Shown piece by piece: positions 11,181-22,499 of a DNA stretch of 64,000 nucleotides. The stretch lies in contig ARYC01000265.1 in assembly GCA_000711775.1 (NCBI GenBank), forward strand, positions 110,352 to 174,351. Reading direction: 5' to 3'. The notes beneath the pieces are model-generated. The model was given only the letters and a program-made list of their open reading frames with translations, ran no database searches and had not been told where the DNA came from. The DNA comes from Oxytricha trifallax (lineage: Eukaryota > Ciliophora > Spirotrichea > Sporadotrichida > Oxytrichidae). Numbering within the stretch: the first letter of the stretch is position 1; each line of letters begins with the position of its first letter. The position numbers and the translations under genes are program-made.

Positions 11181-14100
11181 TCAATATTATTGTCTCTTTT
11201 AGCCACTATTATATATGATTCTCTCAATCAATGAATTATGAACACTTTTCATGACTAATTGCTCATTTTTAAGTAAATTGCTTAGTAATTTGCGCTTTCT
11301 AGTATCTACCAGAGGCTACTTCTTTGATATAGCTTAATCGTTCATATCGAAATCCATAAAATAGTAGTTTTGAGCTCTAGCCATATCTTGAGGCATCATG
11401 CTCAGTACTTGTGATTATCCATTGAAATCTAAGGCTTAATTTAGTGGATTACTGTAGATATCTTGATCTATTGTGTTGTTTAAGGAAGTGAAGCCAGTTT
11501 TTGGATTATTTAAGTGTGTTCCATCGAATAGAGTCTATTGATGTTTTTCATTGGATCTCTCATAGATCTTACTCTCTAGATAATCTAATATTCCAGGTAT
11601 CTTCTTTTTATTGAAAAATTCTTCATTCTTATCTGCAGTTTGTAATGGCTTTCTATTTTATTACAATGATTTCCTGATGGATTAATTAATGGTCGATTCT
11701 TCTAAGACTTCGTGATTATCGAAATTTATGGTTTTCATTTTTTAGGTTGGTGAAATTTAATTGCTTTGAGCAGCTGACCCAATGAAATTATGTTTCTTTG
11801 CATGATGAGTTGAAACTCTGGTGTTGTTTAGTGATTGCTATGGTGCAGATTGAAGTCTATTTATTGCATTCGATTTTTATTTTGGATTTATAGCTGTGGT
11901 AACAATTGAATTTTTAGTGTTAAAGAAACCTAGAGGAATAGGTAGAAGAGTTTCTTAATGATTGATTTTGTTGAATTTAGTGAATAACATAGGTGCTCTT
12001 TCATTTTGTAAACCATTTGCACTCCCCTCAAAAGTTTTCTTTACTTTCATGTCAGTTCTTTCTAAGGAAATCATAAACTTCCTCCCTTCTTAAATCGCAG
12101 GATCTTTATTTAAGGATTAATTCAATGATGAATTATTGATCTTATTCCTAATAAATCTACTCATATTGTCTTTCAAGGAAATTTATTGATCTTATTTTTT
12201 TGAGAGATCTTTCTTCAGTTTGGACTAATCTCGTTAGATTTAGAGATCAATTGTACCAAACATTTCAATATATTATTTGTCTTAAAGTTCTATTTGTTGA
12301 GTGAGATCTAAAATGTTTTCTCTCTTTTTTCTCTACCTGAATCTATCTAAAATTTGGATTATTTTTTATTCGAAATATTAAATACTAAATATTATCTAAC
12401 TTACTAAATTTTTATGTTATACTTTTGCTATCAGTTTATTCTTCTCTTTCAAATTGATTTTCAGCTAAATCACTATTTTAAAGGGTTTACAAATTAATTA
12501 TATAATTATTAGCAAAATCATATATTTCTCAAGTCATAATAACTTAAGATTTAATCCCTATAATTTTTTTGTGGAACTATTGTCTTATTTAGCCTCTTAA
12601 TCCTAGGTTTTCCTTATTTCTTATATTTACTCATACTTTTATATAAATTGAGGATAATTGAATCAAATTTTTCAGCAGGTGGCCTATCTACATGCGAGGG
12701 CATCGAGGCTATCAATTCTTTGCAAGGTAAGAGTTCTGGATCTGGAAAATCTTCTTTCAAGTAACTGGGTATTAGAGTAAAATAAATCAAATTCAGATTT
12801 CTTATGATTTAGCCTATTAAAAAATAAAAAAATAGGCATTATTTCCTTTCCATTCTTATTAGTCTAAGCTTATTTTAGCTTTTTTAGCAACTTAATCCCT
12901 GGATTATCTTAGTTAGATATTTCACTAAATGTTGTAGATACTTCTGAGCCTAAAAGTTCTAAACCTTTGCTCTCGACGCTCTTCCGATCTTTTCTATGAA
13001 ATTTTATTTTTAGATTAAGTTAAAAAAATGTATATTCAAATTTAGTAAGGAAATCTTATGAACTTATTCATTACAACTTACAATTGAATAGTTTTATTCC
13101 TTTCAATTAAAGTTTAATCTTAAAGTAGTCCATCGAACAAATCAATCTAAGGATTAAGAACGTCAATAATCCTATTATTGTTTTATCCCATAAACCATTT
13201 AGCCTGTAGGGTTTAAAAATCAAATTTTTGTTGACTCCCTTTAGAAAACGGGTAGCCTGGACTACTAATGTTTCCTGATGTAGTATTTTCTTTTATAATC
13301 TGAGAAAATCCGCTTTGGTTTTTATTTTGCTAAAACGGTTAACTTAATTATTACAGGTATCCCTGAGCTATTTAAGAGGATAAGTTAAGTCTAGAATTTA
13401 AAGGAAGAATTGTATTCTATTAATTAGGAGATCCCAAATTGAAGCTAAATGGAGATTGGTTTTCAGTGGGGGAGCCAAGAGTATTCTTCAAAGATCTGTG
13501 TCTCGAATTATGCTAAGAATCGTATTGTTAAGCAGTTTTTAGTTTGGCTCTCATTTTTTATATTTAATTAAATATTTATTTCAGAAATTAAACAAAAAAG
13601 TTAATTTGATCTCAGAATAATATAATGAATGAAGAGCTTACGAATTGATGATATTAATTTCTTAACTTCTAAGTTATTTGCTTTGCCTTCTAACTGCTTC
13701 TCAAAATCTTTAATCTATTCACCCAAGCCTCTCACAGAAATCACTCTCAAATTTGACTCATAATATTCGTTGATTTTTCCAACTATCCGGTCATTAATCT
13801 GATGCCTCTCATAGAGCTCTTTAATTGAAGATTCGAAATTTTCAATCTTCTTTTGCACATCTTTAATGTCATTTAATTGTTTTTAAGGCAATTTATATCT
13901 GAATTATTATTACTGCATCATTTGCATTGGAGCTTTTGGTAAAATAATACCTGGTATAGTACCTTAAGTTGTGTTCTTTGTTTGGTTGATGGTACTTTGG
14001 TTTAAAGTTACTTAAACATTTGTATTGCTTAAGAGCTTATCTGCATTTTGCCTAACATCAAAAGATTGGTTAGGGTCTCCTTTGATTAGAGAATTATTAA

Positions 14101-15457
14101 GTGAAAGACTTTCAGCATTAATATCCCCTCTGTTAGTATTGGGTATAACTTGCTATGCATATTGTTCATCCCCATCCATACCATCATCTCCCATTTGATT
14201 GGAGCTCATTATCCAATTTTATAAAGACTCGAGTTGACTCATGACTCTTTACTCCAAATTCTTGATTTAAGCTTCAAACTTATCTTGAATGTCCTTTCTT
14301 GTTCTCATCATTAGACCTTAAAGCATTTGAATTGTACTCTATTGTTCTTCTGATCCTACTGACTTTGATGGTGTTAATCTTATATCATTTTGCAAATCAT
14401 TTTGATCTTGCTACTTTTATGGTGAAGTTAAAACATTAGAAAGCTGCTCTTAGTCTTATCTGAGAAACTCTGTGCATTATTCTATAGCGTTTACTCTTAT
14501 GCTAAGTCCATTAATCTTTTCTTTGATTTCTTTCTTTTCATTCTCAATTTACTTTTCCTTAACTTAATCTGGCTTGAGTTAATTCCTTATGAATTGAATA
14601 AGAGACTCATGTTACGCAATTCTATTTTCCATAAACTCCATTTTTCTTTTCATGTCATTATCAGATCCTTGGATTGATTGATTTTCCATAGGGTTAAAGT
14701 TTTTAATAAGTGGTGTGTTAAGATTGAGAGTCTAGTCTTATTCATTTAGGTAAGTTCTTTGAGAGGGAGGCTACTAGTTGGGATTTGCTTATTGATTAAA
14801 GTTAAATCTTGAGTTCTATAATCTAGAATTATTGACAGCTTAATGAGGCTTGAAGAAAGGAGATAACGGATTATTCTGTCTCACTCTTGAATTATTCATA
14901 ATGTTTTACAAACCGTTCTAAATTTAGTTCTGATCCTGATTTTGCTAAAAGACTCTCTCAACCCTTATATTTTAGTGACCTTCATCTCTGTCTCTTTAAG
15001 AAGCAAGTTCTTATAGTATTTTTTAGCCACTTGAGTTTACTTCATTATATGGGTCCTCTTGCTAGAATGCATTTTCCAATGAGCCATCAGATAGCTTGAT
15101 TTTTAAGCTAGGTACAACTTGCCTTGATGGGTTAGCACTTTGAAAAGTATCAAGTCTTTCTCGATCATTTGAGCCAGACCCTCCTGTAACTGGATCTCTC
15201 TCGCTATCGATATTTGGCTATATAGCTGTGATTCCATTTTCCTCTAACCCTGGGATAAGATTCTCATCATTCCCATAAAACTCGTTGAAATTTTCTAGGC
15301 CATCTCCTGGCATAAAACCCCCTTAATAACTGAGCTTATCCAGTATATCTCTGTGCTCTTGCAAATTTTGTACAATAAATACAAGCATTTGCTTTATAGG
15401 GTCATATTGAAAAGTGAAGAGCTTATCAATATTCGAACTTAAGTAAGATTCCATCAT
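11181..15457 (-). CDS. Long Gln-rich coiled-coil protein
   Basis: Starts at tandem ATGs (15457 and 15454, MMESYLSSNIDKLF). It runs essentially uninterrupted to about 13640, giving some 600 residues rich in Gln, Asn and Asp with coiled-coil stretches (QVKEKQIENEKKEIKEKI; QDKFEAQIKNLEQRVMSQLE; DVQKKIENFESSIKELYERH). A second coding part, 13554-11181, begins with MRAKLKTAQQYDSQ and contains a more conserved block at 12800-12600 (PSYLKEDFPDPELLPCKELI, PSHVDRPPAEKFDSI), helices at 12300-12100, and ends with TGA at 11181-11183. A phase-compatible intron (donor GTAAGC at 13641, acceptor at 13548) would fuse the two parts, so I list one gene; two tandem genes are the alternative. The family is unknown. 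Structural roles in cilia or basal bodies would fit such proteins in ciliates, but this is only inference. Confidence 0.68.
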
Positions 15458-16100
15458 ATTTATTTATCAATTTATAAGTTTTCGTTCTATCACCCAATTA
15501 AATTTAATGTATAACTAAATAAAGTTATATAAATATGCAAGGATATATATTTTAATATTAATATATTTTTGTCGTCATTTAATAGAGTAGACGTCATCAT
15601 AACTTAACTATATTAACAATTTATTCCAAGTTAACTTTAACTAGAAATTTAATAAAATCATTAACACAATGAACTATCTATAACATCTCGAAAATCATTT
15701 CACTACCGAATATAGTTAAAATTTTATTTATATTCGAAAATATTTTTGCGTAATTAAATTTGATTCTTCAAATAAAATTGTATCAGAATATAAAATATTC
15801 TTTATCGTTATATATTTTTCATTGATATTTGGCATTTAAAAAGGACCCCACTTTTAAGTGTGCATGTTCTAAAAATATTATGGAAAATCACAAAATATCT
15901 ACTTTTCTCTTTTTCCATTGACTTTAGGATAAACTTAGAATCAAAGCGGTCTTTCCACCAGTGTTATGAATACATCATTGGGATATCAGTGAAAAAAATT
16001 ATTATTTTTTGTCGTTGCTAAAAATAATTGGCTATTAATTCATTTTCTATAATCTAATGCATTCTCTCAATAATATATTCTATTTGTAACTAAATTTTTT
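15458..16100. other. Divergent intergenic spacer
   Basis: About 640 AT-rich bases between the divergent coiled-coil and acyl-CoA oxidase genes. I see no open frame with coding character. It should include the chromosome ends and promoters for both genes. Confidence 0.5.
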
Positions 16101-16109
16101 AATAAGGTA

Positions 16110-18713
16110 AAAAAGCTGAAGTTACATAAGAATCTAAATTAGTAACAAAAAAAATCGCAAATAGATTGGAACATTATAAAAAGTTGAGCAATGTTGATGC
16201 AAAATACCTTTATTCATTTGTCAATAGAGAACTGAATTACGACCTAATTGAAAAGTATGAGAACATCTATAGAGAAAATAAGCTTTTGTTCGAACAAGAA
16301 ACTTTCTAGAACTAATATAATGCATTAAGTGAAATGTTTTTAGAAACTTTTTGAAATTTGTTTCTAATTGCATTTTAGTTATTTCGAGGAAGACACAAGG
16401 GACATTAAAAGGGCAAAGGTAAATAGAAGGCTACTAAGATATATAAGCTTAATTTTCTTTTTAATTTAATAGCGAAGCTAGGAAAGTTCTCCCTTTAAAA
16501 GAAGTTTTCAATGACCTTTCATTGTTTTTCGCTTTCGTTAGTCCTTGCCACTTGTACGATGAATCTCTAGCAACCAAATTTGTGGTAAATCTTCAATTAT
16601 ACTACAAGACTATAGTAAATTTAGGAACTGAAATTCATGATGATTGGGCTAGAAGATGTGAAGAAGGAATAGATATCGGATGCTTTGGTCTCACAGAGCT
16701 AGGGCATGGTTCTAATGTCCGTGGAATTAAAACAACAGCTACTTATGACCATGATACTAAAGAAATCATCCTGAACACCCCAACTCAAGATGCCATGAAA
16801 TTTTGGATAGGCGGAGCTTCTAAGACCTCAAATCATAGATTCTTAGTTACATTTTTTAAATACTTCAGCAATTTTTGCCCAATTATATGTTGATGGAGTA
16901 TGTCATGGACCCCATGCCTTCTTAGTTCCAATTAGAAATAAAGACACTCATATGCCAATGCATGGTGTCACTCTAGGAGACTGTGGAAAGAAAGAGGGAT
17001 TAGATGGTATCGACAATGGATTTATCATCTTCAACAATTATAGAATCCCTAAAGAAAATTTACTCAATAGATTCTCATAAATTAACGAAGATGGTAAATT
17101 TGAAAGTAAAATTGATAGCCCTGATTAAAGATTCGGTTTATCCTTAGGAGCTTTGTCTTCTGGCAGAATATTTTATGAAAAAATGAATAATTAAATTACA
17201 TATAAAATTCCTATTTTAAATACTGTTGATAAGCGGATCATCGAATGGGTTACTGTATTCATTGAAGATAGCACTAAGATTTGCCGCTATAAGAACTTAA
17301 TTTGGAAAACCTAATGAACCTGAAGAAACATCCCTTCTCGAATATCCCTTACATTAGTACAGATTATTTCCCTATGTTGCGAGTGCCCTTGCTTACCAGA
17401 ATGTTTGCATGAAGGTCCTTGAACTTTGGGGTAAGAATACAAAGAGATTATTTGTACCAAACAATCCAAAGCTTGCAGAAGTTCATGCTATGATATCAGT
17501 GCTGAAAGCTATGTCTACTTGGAATTCATACAAGGGTGTTTAAGAATGCAGATAAGCTTGCGGAGGTCTTGGTTACTCATATTACTCTAGATTTAGCATT
17601 ATTATGAGTAATTTCTGTAAAGCATTAAATAATAATAATGAGTAATATGGATATCAACTAGACATGGGAAGGAGATAACAACGTCCTTCTTTAATAAACA
17701 GGCAAGTACCTCTTAGATGCCTTCAAAGCAAAAATGAAGGGTAAAAGCAAAAAGACTTTCACTTGTGAATGGATTAGTTCAGAGCCTGTTGAAGGTCAAA
17801 CCTGCTTAGCTGAGTCTGAGGAAGAATTCATTAATCACAAATGCTTAATTTAAATCTTAGAGTTTAGAGCTAATTTGTTGCTTTAGAGAACAGCTTGGGA
17901 ACTCTCATCAAAACTACAAGATAGTGAATAACATCCTTTTGATTCTTGGAATGATACTTAAGTCTTTTTTATGCATGATTTAGCTAGAGCTTATGGAGAC
18001 CTCGTAGTAGTCTAAGAATACAGCAATACTGTGCAAAGACTTAATTTATAAAAGAAAGATAAAGACACAACTGAATCAAAACTTTTTAAAGTGTAATTTT
18101 AGATTTTTATTAACATAAGTTTTATGAATATTAGCCAAATAAAATTACTTAACCAAATCTTATTTTAATGGCAATTTTTTATTTAGATTTTTGAAGAAAA
18201 TTTTATTGAAAGTCATTTGGAAAAATAAATTCCTTTTTAATAAAAATATTTCTCTGACTTCAAATTCAAAAAACTTTTTCAATGCATTTATATATAGAAT
18301 ATTTATTATAACAATTAGATTTAGTGATTTCAATGATATTATTTGGTGGGTTTTATTAATGTATGGAACTCTTGTTCAGATTAGATGCGTTGACAAGAAT
18401 AAATACAAACATCGGTACATGGCTTGAAGTAAACTACTTGAAGGGTGACCACGCTTAATTCGTGAGAAATCAAATAAAAGTATGTCTAAGCGGCTTGAAA
18501 AAGCACATAATTGCTTTGACTTATGGATTCAGTCCTTCAGAGGATATGGTTGACAGTATGCTTGCACCTGCAGACGGAGACCTATTCGGCAGTATTGCTA
18601 ACCGTGTATTCACCGCACCTAAAGCATTCGAGAGAACGGAGTATTGGAGGGAGCTCTACCAAAAATAAATCATTTTTATATTACAATTTTAATAAACATT
18701 TATATAAAAATGA
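16110..18713 (+). CDS. Acyl-CoA oxidase, paralogue 1
   Basis: Flavoenzyme catalysing the first step of peroxisomal fatty acid beta-oxidation (acyl-CoA to trans-2-enoyl-CoA with H2O2). The N-terminal helical region (16180-16320, LEHYKKLSNVDAKYLYSFVN) leads to the FAD and substrate core: [44 protein letters not shown] and FGLSLGALSSGR. The C-terminal oxidase part includes [37 protein letters not shown], then GTWLEVNYLKGDH and FERTEYWRELYQK near 18660. Two IESs are resolved (AAAT pointer at 16830-16861; ATGAGTAAT pointer at 17604-17646), and an intron lies at about 16420-16471. Two further disturbed stretches, 17183-17285 and 18090-18360, contain non-homologous sequence and must hold more IESs or introns. 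The start codon is not resolved. The last in-frame TGA is at 18711; the residues after YQK are probably not native. A paralogue lies at 29159-31912. Confidence 0.88.
16830..16861 (+). other. IES in acyl-CoA oxidase 1, pointer AAAT
   Basis: AAAT occurs at 16830-16833 and 16858-16861. Removing one copy plus the insert (28 bases) turns a frame that hits TGA into the contiguous GASKTSN-TSAIFAQLY, matching the homologous region of the second paralogue. The length is not a multiple of three, so excision is required for function. Confidence 0.9.
17604..17646 (+). other. IES in acyl-CoA oxidase 1, pointer ATGAGTAAT
   Basis: The nine-base repeat ATGAGTAAT lies at 17604-17612 and 17638-17646. Excision of 34 bases joins IIMSN directly to MDINQTWEGDNN, which paralogue 2 encodes without interruption ([17 protein letters not shown]). 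This is the clearest germline-type IES in the window. Confidence 0.95.
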
Positions 18714-19200
18714 CAGTGGCTTCACTTGTATATCGGTGTTCCAGAGAATTTATGACTTTTTATGATAGTATTATTCATAGATTTAAATTTATTTAGAAGG
18801 AGTGAATAATTTAATTTTTGTAAATAAAAAATAAGAATGTATTAATTTTTTTATTTTAAACTAAATTTTAGAATTTATTGAAATTAATTTTATTAAAACA
18901 TTTGCTTAATATTTGAACAGGTAATATTCAAATTGTTAATTATAATGTTTTTATTTTTACAAAATTGTTGTCATTTATATAAAGATTTAAAAAAATACTA
19001 TGTGTAAAATTTAAAATCAATACACACATAACCTGTTATTTTACAAAAGTTAAATTTTTATTTAATTTTACTCATTCATTTTTATTTTATCAATAATATT
19101 AAAACTTTAATGACTTATTTGATCATGTAATAAATTTGATAAAGTTAATTAAAGTAAAATATAACTCAATTTGTATAATTATAAATTTAAAACAAAACAG
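18714..19200. other. Convergent intergenic spacer
   Basis: AT-rich sequence between the ends of the acyl-CoA oxidase gene (+) and the K+ channel gene (-). No coding signal is seen. Both 3' untranslated regions and chromosome ends should lie here. Confidence 0.5.
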
Positions 19201-22200
19201 TAACATGCCAAGCAGGGGCCTTCTATGAATTTAGGCACTCCTCTGTACTATTCTAGTTTAGCTTTCCAAAGTTTGACTAACACAGATGTTTTTTTGCATG
19301 TGATATAATAGCGAACAGATTCTGTGAATAAAAGATCATTGATATTATTAAGCAAGGTTACTATATCTTTAATCTAGGTTTATAAGTATAAATATGAGTC
19401 AATATTATCACTTTTGTAGGAGATTTACAATAGTGTTGTTCATAATACTAATATTGCATGATAGCAAAAAAGAGAATTTCATTTCTAGCTCGAGTGTTTA
19501 TATTCTGACATTAACATCAAGCATTTGACAATATAATCTGTTTGCTAGAAGGTCTCAGTTTGAATCTATCAGTTTCATGAAGTTTAACTTGCATATTGAA
19601 AAATCACTTTGCGCATATTTGTCACTTTTCTCTCTGATTCCAAAAATCTTTTTTTATTAAGAATAAAATTTTTATAAATTAAATTTGAAACTTAGTTTTA
19701 ACAAGGTTTATATAAACGACATTTTACACTTGGTACTTTATCAATTAATTTGCGAAGTGTGCCTCAAGCAAATTCAATTGATTATTCTATTTAGTATTCT
19801 ATGGCACTATCTAATTATGATTATTATTTATAAAAGTGTTATTTTAAGTATTGCTTATTGAGCTTATATTTGCTTGATTTTTTTAGATATTACTTTTATT
19901 TTGAGCTCCTTATACCTGCCATTTATCTTCTATACGTCTATCAATAAAATTTGTAAACTTATTAAATATAAAACACATTAAAACTTGCTATATTTAAAGT
20001 CTCATTCTCATAAAGCTCTATTGGTCTGTAACACACAACTCAATATACATGTTACATCGAATGTTATTATTTATCAAGAACTGATTAATAAATAAGGCTT
20101 TTTTGTCGCTCGAATCAGAGTTGAAAGAAAACTGGTCTGAAAGGTAAAAAATCGCAGAAGCGTCGTAGAAACAGCCTTTTTTAAGGGCTCCTTAGTCTAT
20201 GCTTTTTACTGAGAGGTAATGAACTCGGTCCTCGAAGAGATGATAGTTTAGGATTCTTTTTATTTTCGGAGAGATTCGAGACTCTCCTATGATTATGCAT
20301 TAAGGATTTAATTTTAAATATTTCAGAAATTTAAACTGTAATTTTCATTTATGAAAAAAGGAGGGTTAGGGTTTTCTTCCTATGACTTGTATAAATTAAG
20401 AAGAAATTTCGTCAATAAGCTGACTTTCTCAGTGCCCAGAACTATTACATGACCTTTCAAATGATATTAAGTATCATAAAAATCGGCTTCTTTGATTATT
20501 GCAGCTAAAGCCGATATTTAATTTCCAAAGACTGTAATAATCATGACTATAATTATAATGATCGTCATCCTGCTTATTGTTGAAATAGGATAGAAATCTC
20601 CATACCCTATAGTGCCACTAGTTATAATCATATAATAAATCGCGTCAACAAATCTCATACTTGATGAGAAACTTTAAGGGACTACATTATCAATGAACAT
20701 AATTATACCAGCTGCTATAAAAACTGTAGTGAAAATATTCAGCATTAATATAATGACCTAATTTTGAATGGGACTTAAACTTATGCCAGGCTTAGCATTA
20801 GTTTAGTTACTATCGTTTATTTTAGTGTCTGCTTTCTTTAGCATTTTAAATATTCTTACTACTCTCATTACTTTCAAGAGTCTCAAAATTCTAAGAAAGC
20901 CTATTTTTATCTTATTCTCAAGAATCAAGTTTATTATAGGGGGTACTATAGTCAATAGATCGATTATTGTGTCTTTTTTGTAGAAAAATTGATATTTTGG
21001 CCTCGCTTATTAAGTATAATTGTAAAACATCTCTATAAGAAATATAAGTGAGAATGTAAGTTCAAGTCTATCTATTACTTCTAAACCTAAACTACTGCAA
21101 TCAGCTTGAGTTATTTATAATTTAATTAATAGCTTTGATAATAAATGTGCGAATAATTTATTAATAAATGTAAAATCAATTTGAGTATAATTCTCTTCAT
21201 CAATTTCCTATTAAGTTTATGATTCATTTGGTACTACAATTTCATCGCAGTTTGAGTATGATATATAATCATCCCTCTAAAATAAAAAAATGAAATTTGA
21301 AATCTCATAGATGTATATAATATGATTATAACATATTACCAGTCTATTTTTACCTCAATTAATTTTTTCTTTTGCTACTTAATGTTTAGCATAATATATT
21401 TATAGTTTTCTGAATCTTCAACAATGAAAGTACAACATGCGAATAAATTGAGTACATTCAAGAATATTGTGAGACAGAGGAACAATATATATTTGATTTT
21501 CTCCCTTGACTCAATAGATTTTAGTCTCTCCATCTCTTGACCAGCAAGCCTCCTTTGATATGCTTAGGCTTGCTTGAACGCCCATAAGTCCCCTCCAAAA
21601 TCATCTACTGTAAAAGTGCTCTGACTTACTTTGCTGTTCTTTCTTTGCATAATATTTGATTGAAATAGATAATTATAGTCCTTTCTTAGATTTTATATAA
21701 GGGTATCTTGAATTGATATCTATGAAATTTGATATAGTATTAGTAATATAATTTATTGAAATGAGTTATTAATAGAATTTCGCTTTAATTAATTTCTTTC
21801 AGTAGGAGAAGCGCTCATACTTAAGAAAGCTAATTATTATTTTTTTCTCTACTCGATAGACTTCTACCTATGAATGTCCTCTTTTTGAATTTTCTATACA
21901 TATCTGTAGTAGATTTAAATTAAAGTTTAAATTATTATTTTAAAATTCGTGCATCTTTTGGCATTTCAGATAAATTTGAAAAAGTAAATAGTGAATAGAT
22001 TTAATTTCCCTTAATTTATTTAATCATAATGTATTTAATCTAATTTAATCTCACACAAAATAATGGACACAATTAGGTTTAGCTCTTCTTCAGGGAACTC
22101 GAATTTTTGTTTTTGCATATTATAGTCTTGCTCTTCTTGCAGCATTATAGAAGGGCTTCTTGGCTTGAATTCTCCGAAGCCTGATGAAATGCCCAAGGAT

Positions 22201-22229
22201 GTGCTTGCAGTCGATTGTTATAATTTCAT
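19200..22229 (-). CDS. Slo/BK-type potassium channel with RCK domain
   Basis: Plasma- or ciliary-membrane K+ channel of the calcium-activated (Slo) type. ATG at 22229 starts a 60-residue Ser/Gln-rich cytoplasmic N-terminus. A first membrane segment follows near 21480 (ILFLCLTIFLNVLNLF), then S4-like residues with spaced Arg/Lys near 20870 (LRILRLLKVMRVVRIFKMLK), S5, and the pore with selectivity filter TSGTIGYGDFYP near 20600. S6 follows, and then the RCK gating domain beginning with GHVIVLG and continuing YHLFEDRVHYLSVKSIDQGA and YDASAIFYLSDQFS (20200-20280). Hydrophobic segments between S1 and S4 lie in 21350-20900, partly interrupted. The C-terminal part (19900-19200) is coding-like in several frames, so introns or IESs divide it, and the stop is not resolved. 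The GYGD filter argues for K+ selectivity; Ca2+ dependence is family inference. Confidence 0.87.
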
Positions 22230-22499
22230 TCCAAGTTTATCATTTCAATTTGTATAATAAACCATATTAATAAGGCAAAAACAATAAAAGAATTAAGGTA
22301 TATTTGAATATAAATATTTATTTAAAGCGGTTTTTTCATGATATTTAGGCAAAGTATAAAGTATTTATAATGTGGTGATTTTTTTTACAAACCACTTAAT
22401 GCTAATATTATATTTTTTCCTTAAAATTATTACTTTTTTAAAAAAATATTCAGTACATTTTCGGCTAAAATTAAATAATTTTTTTTTACTTAATAATTT

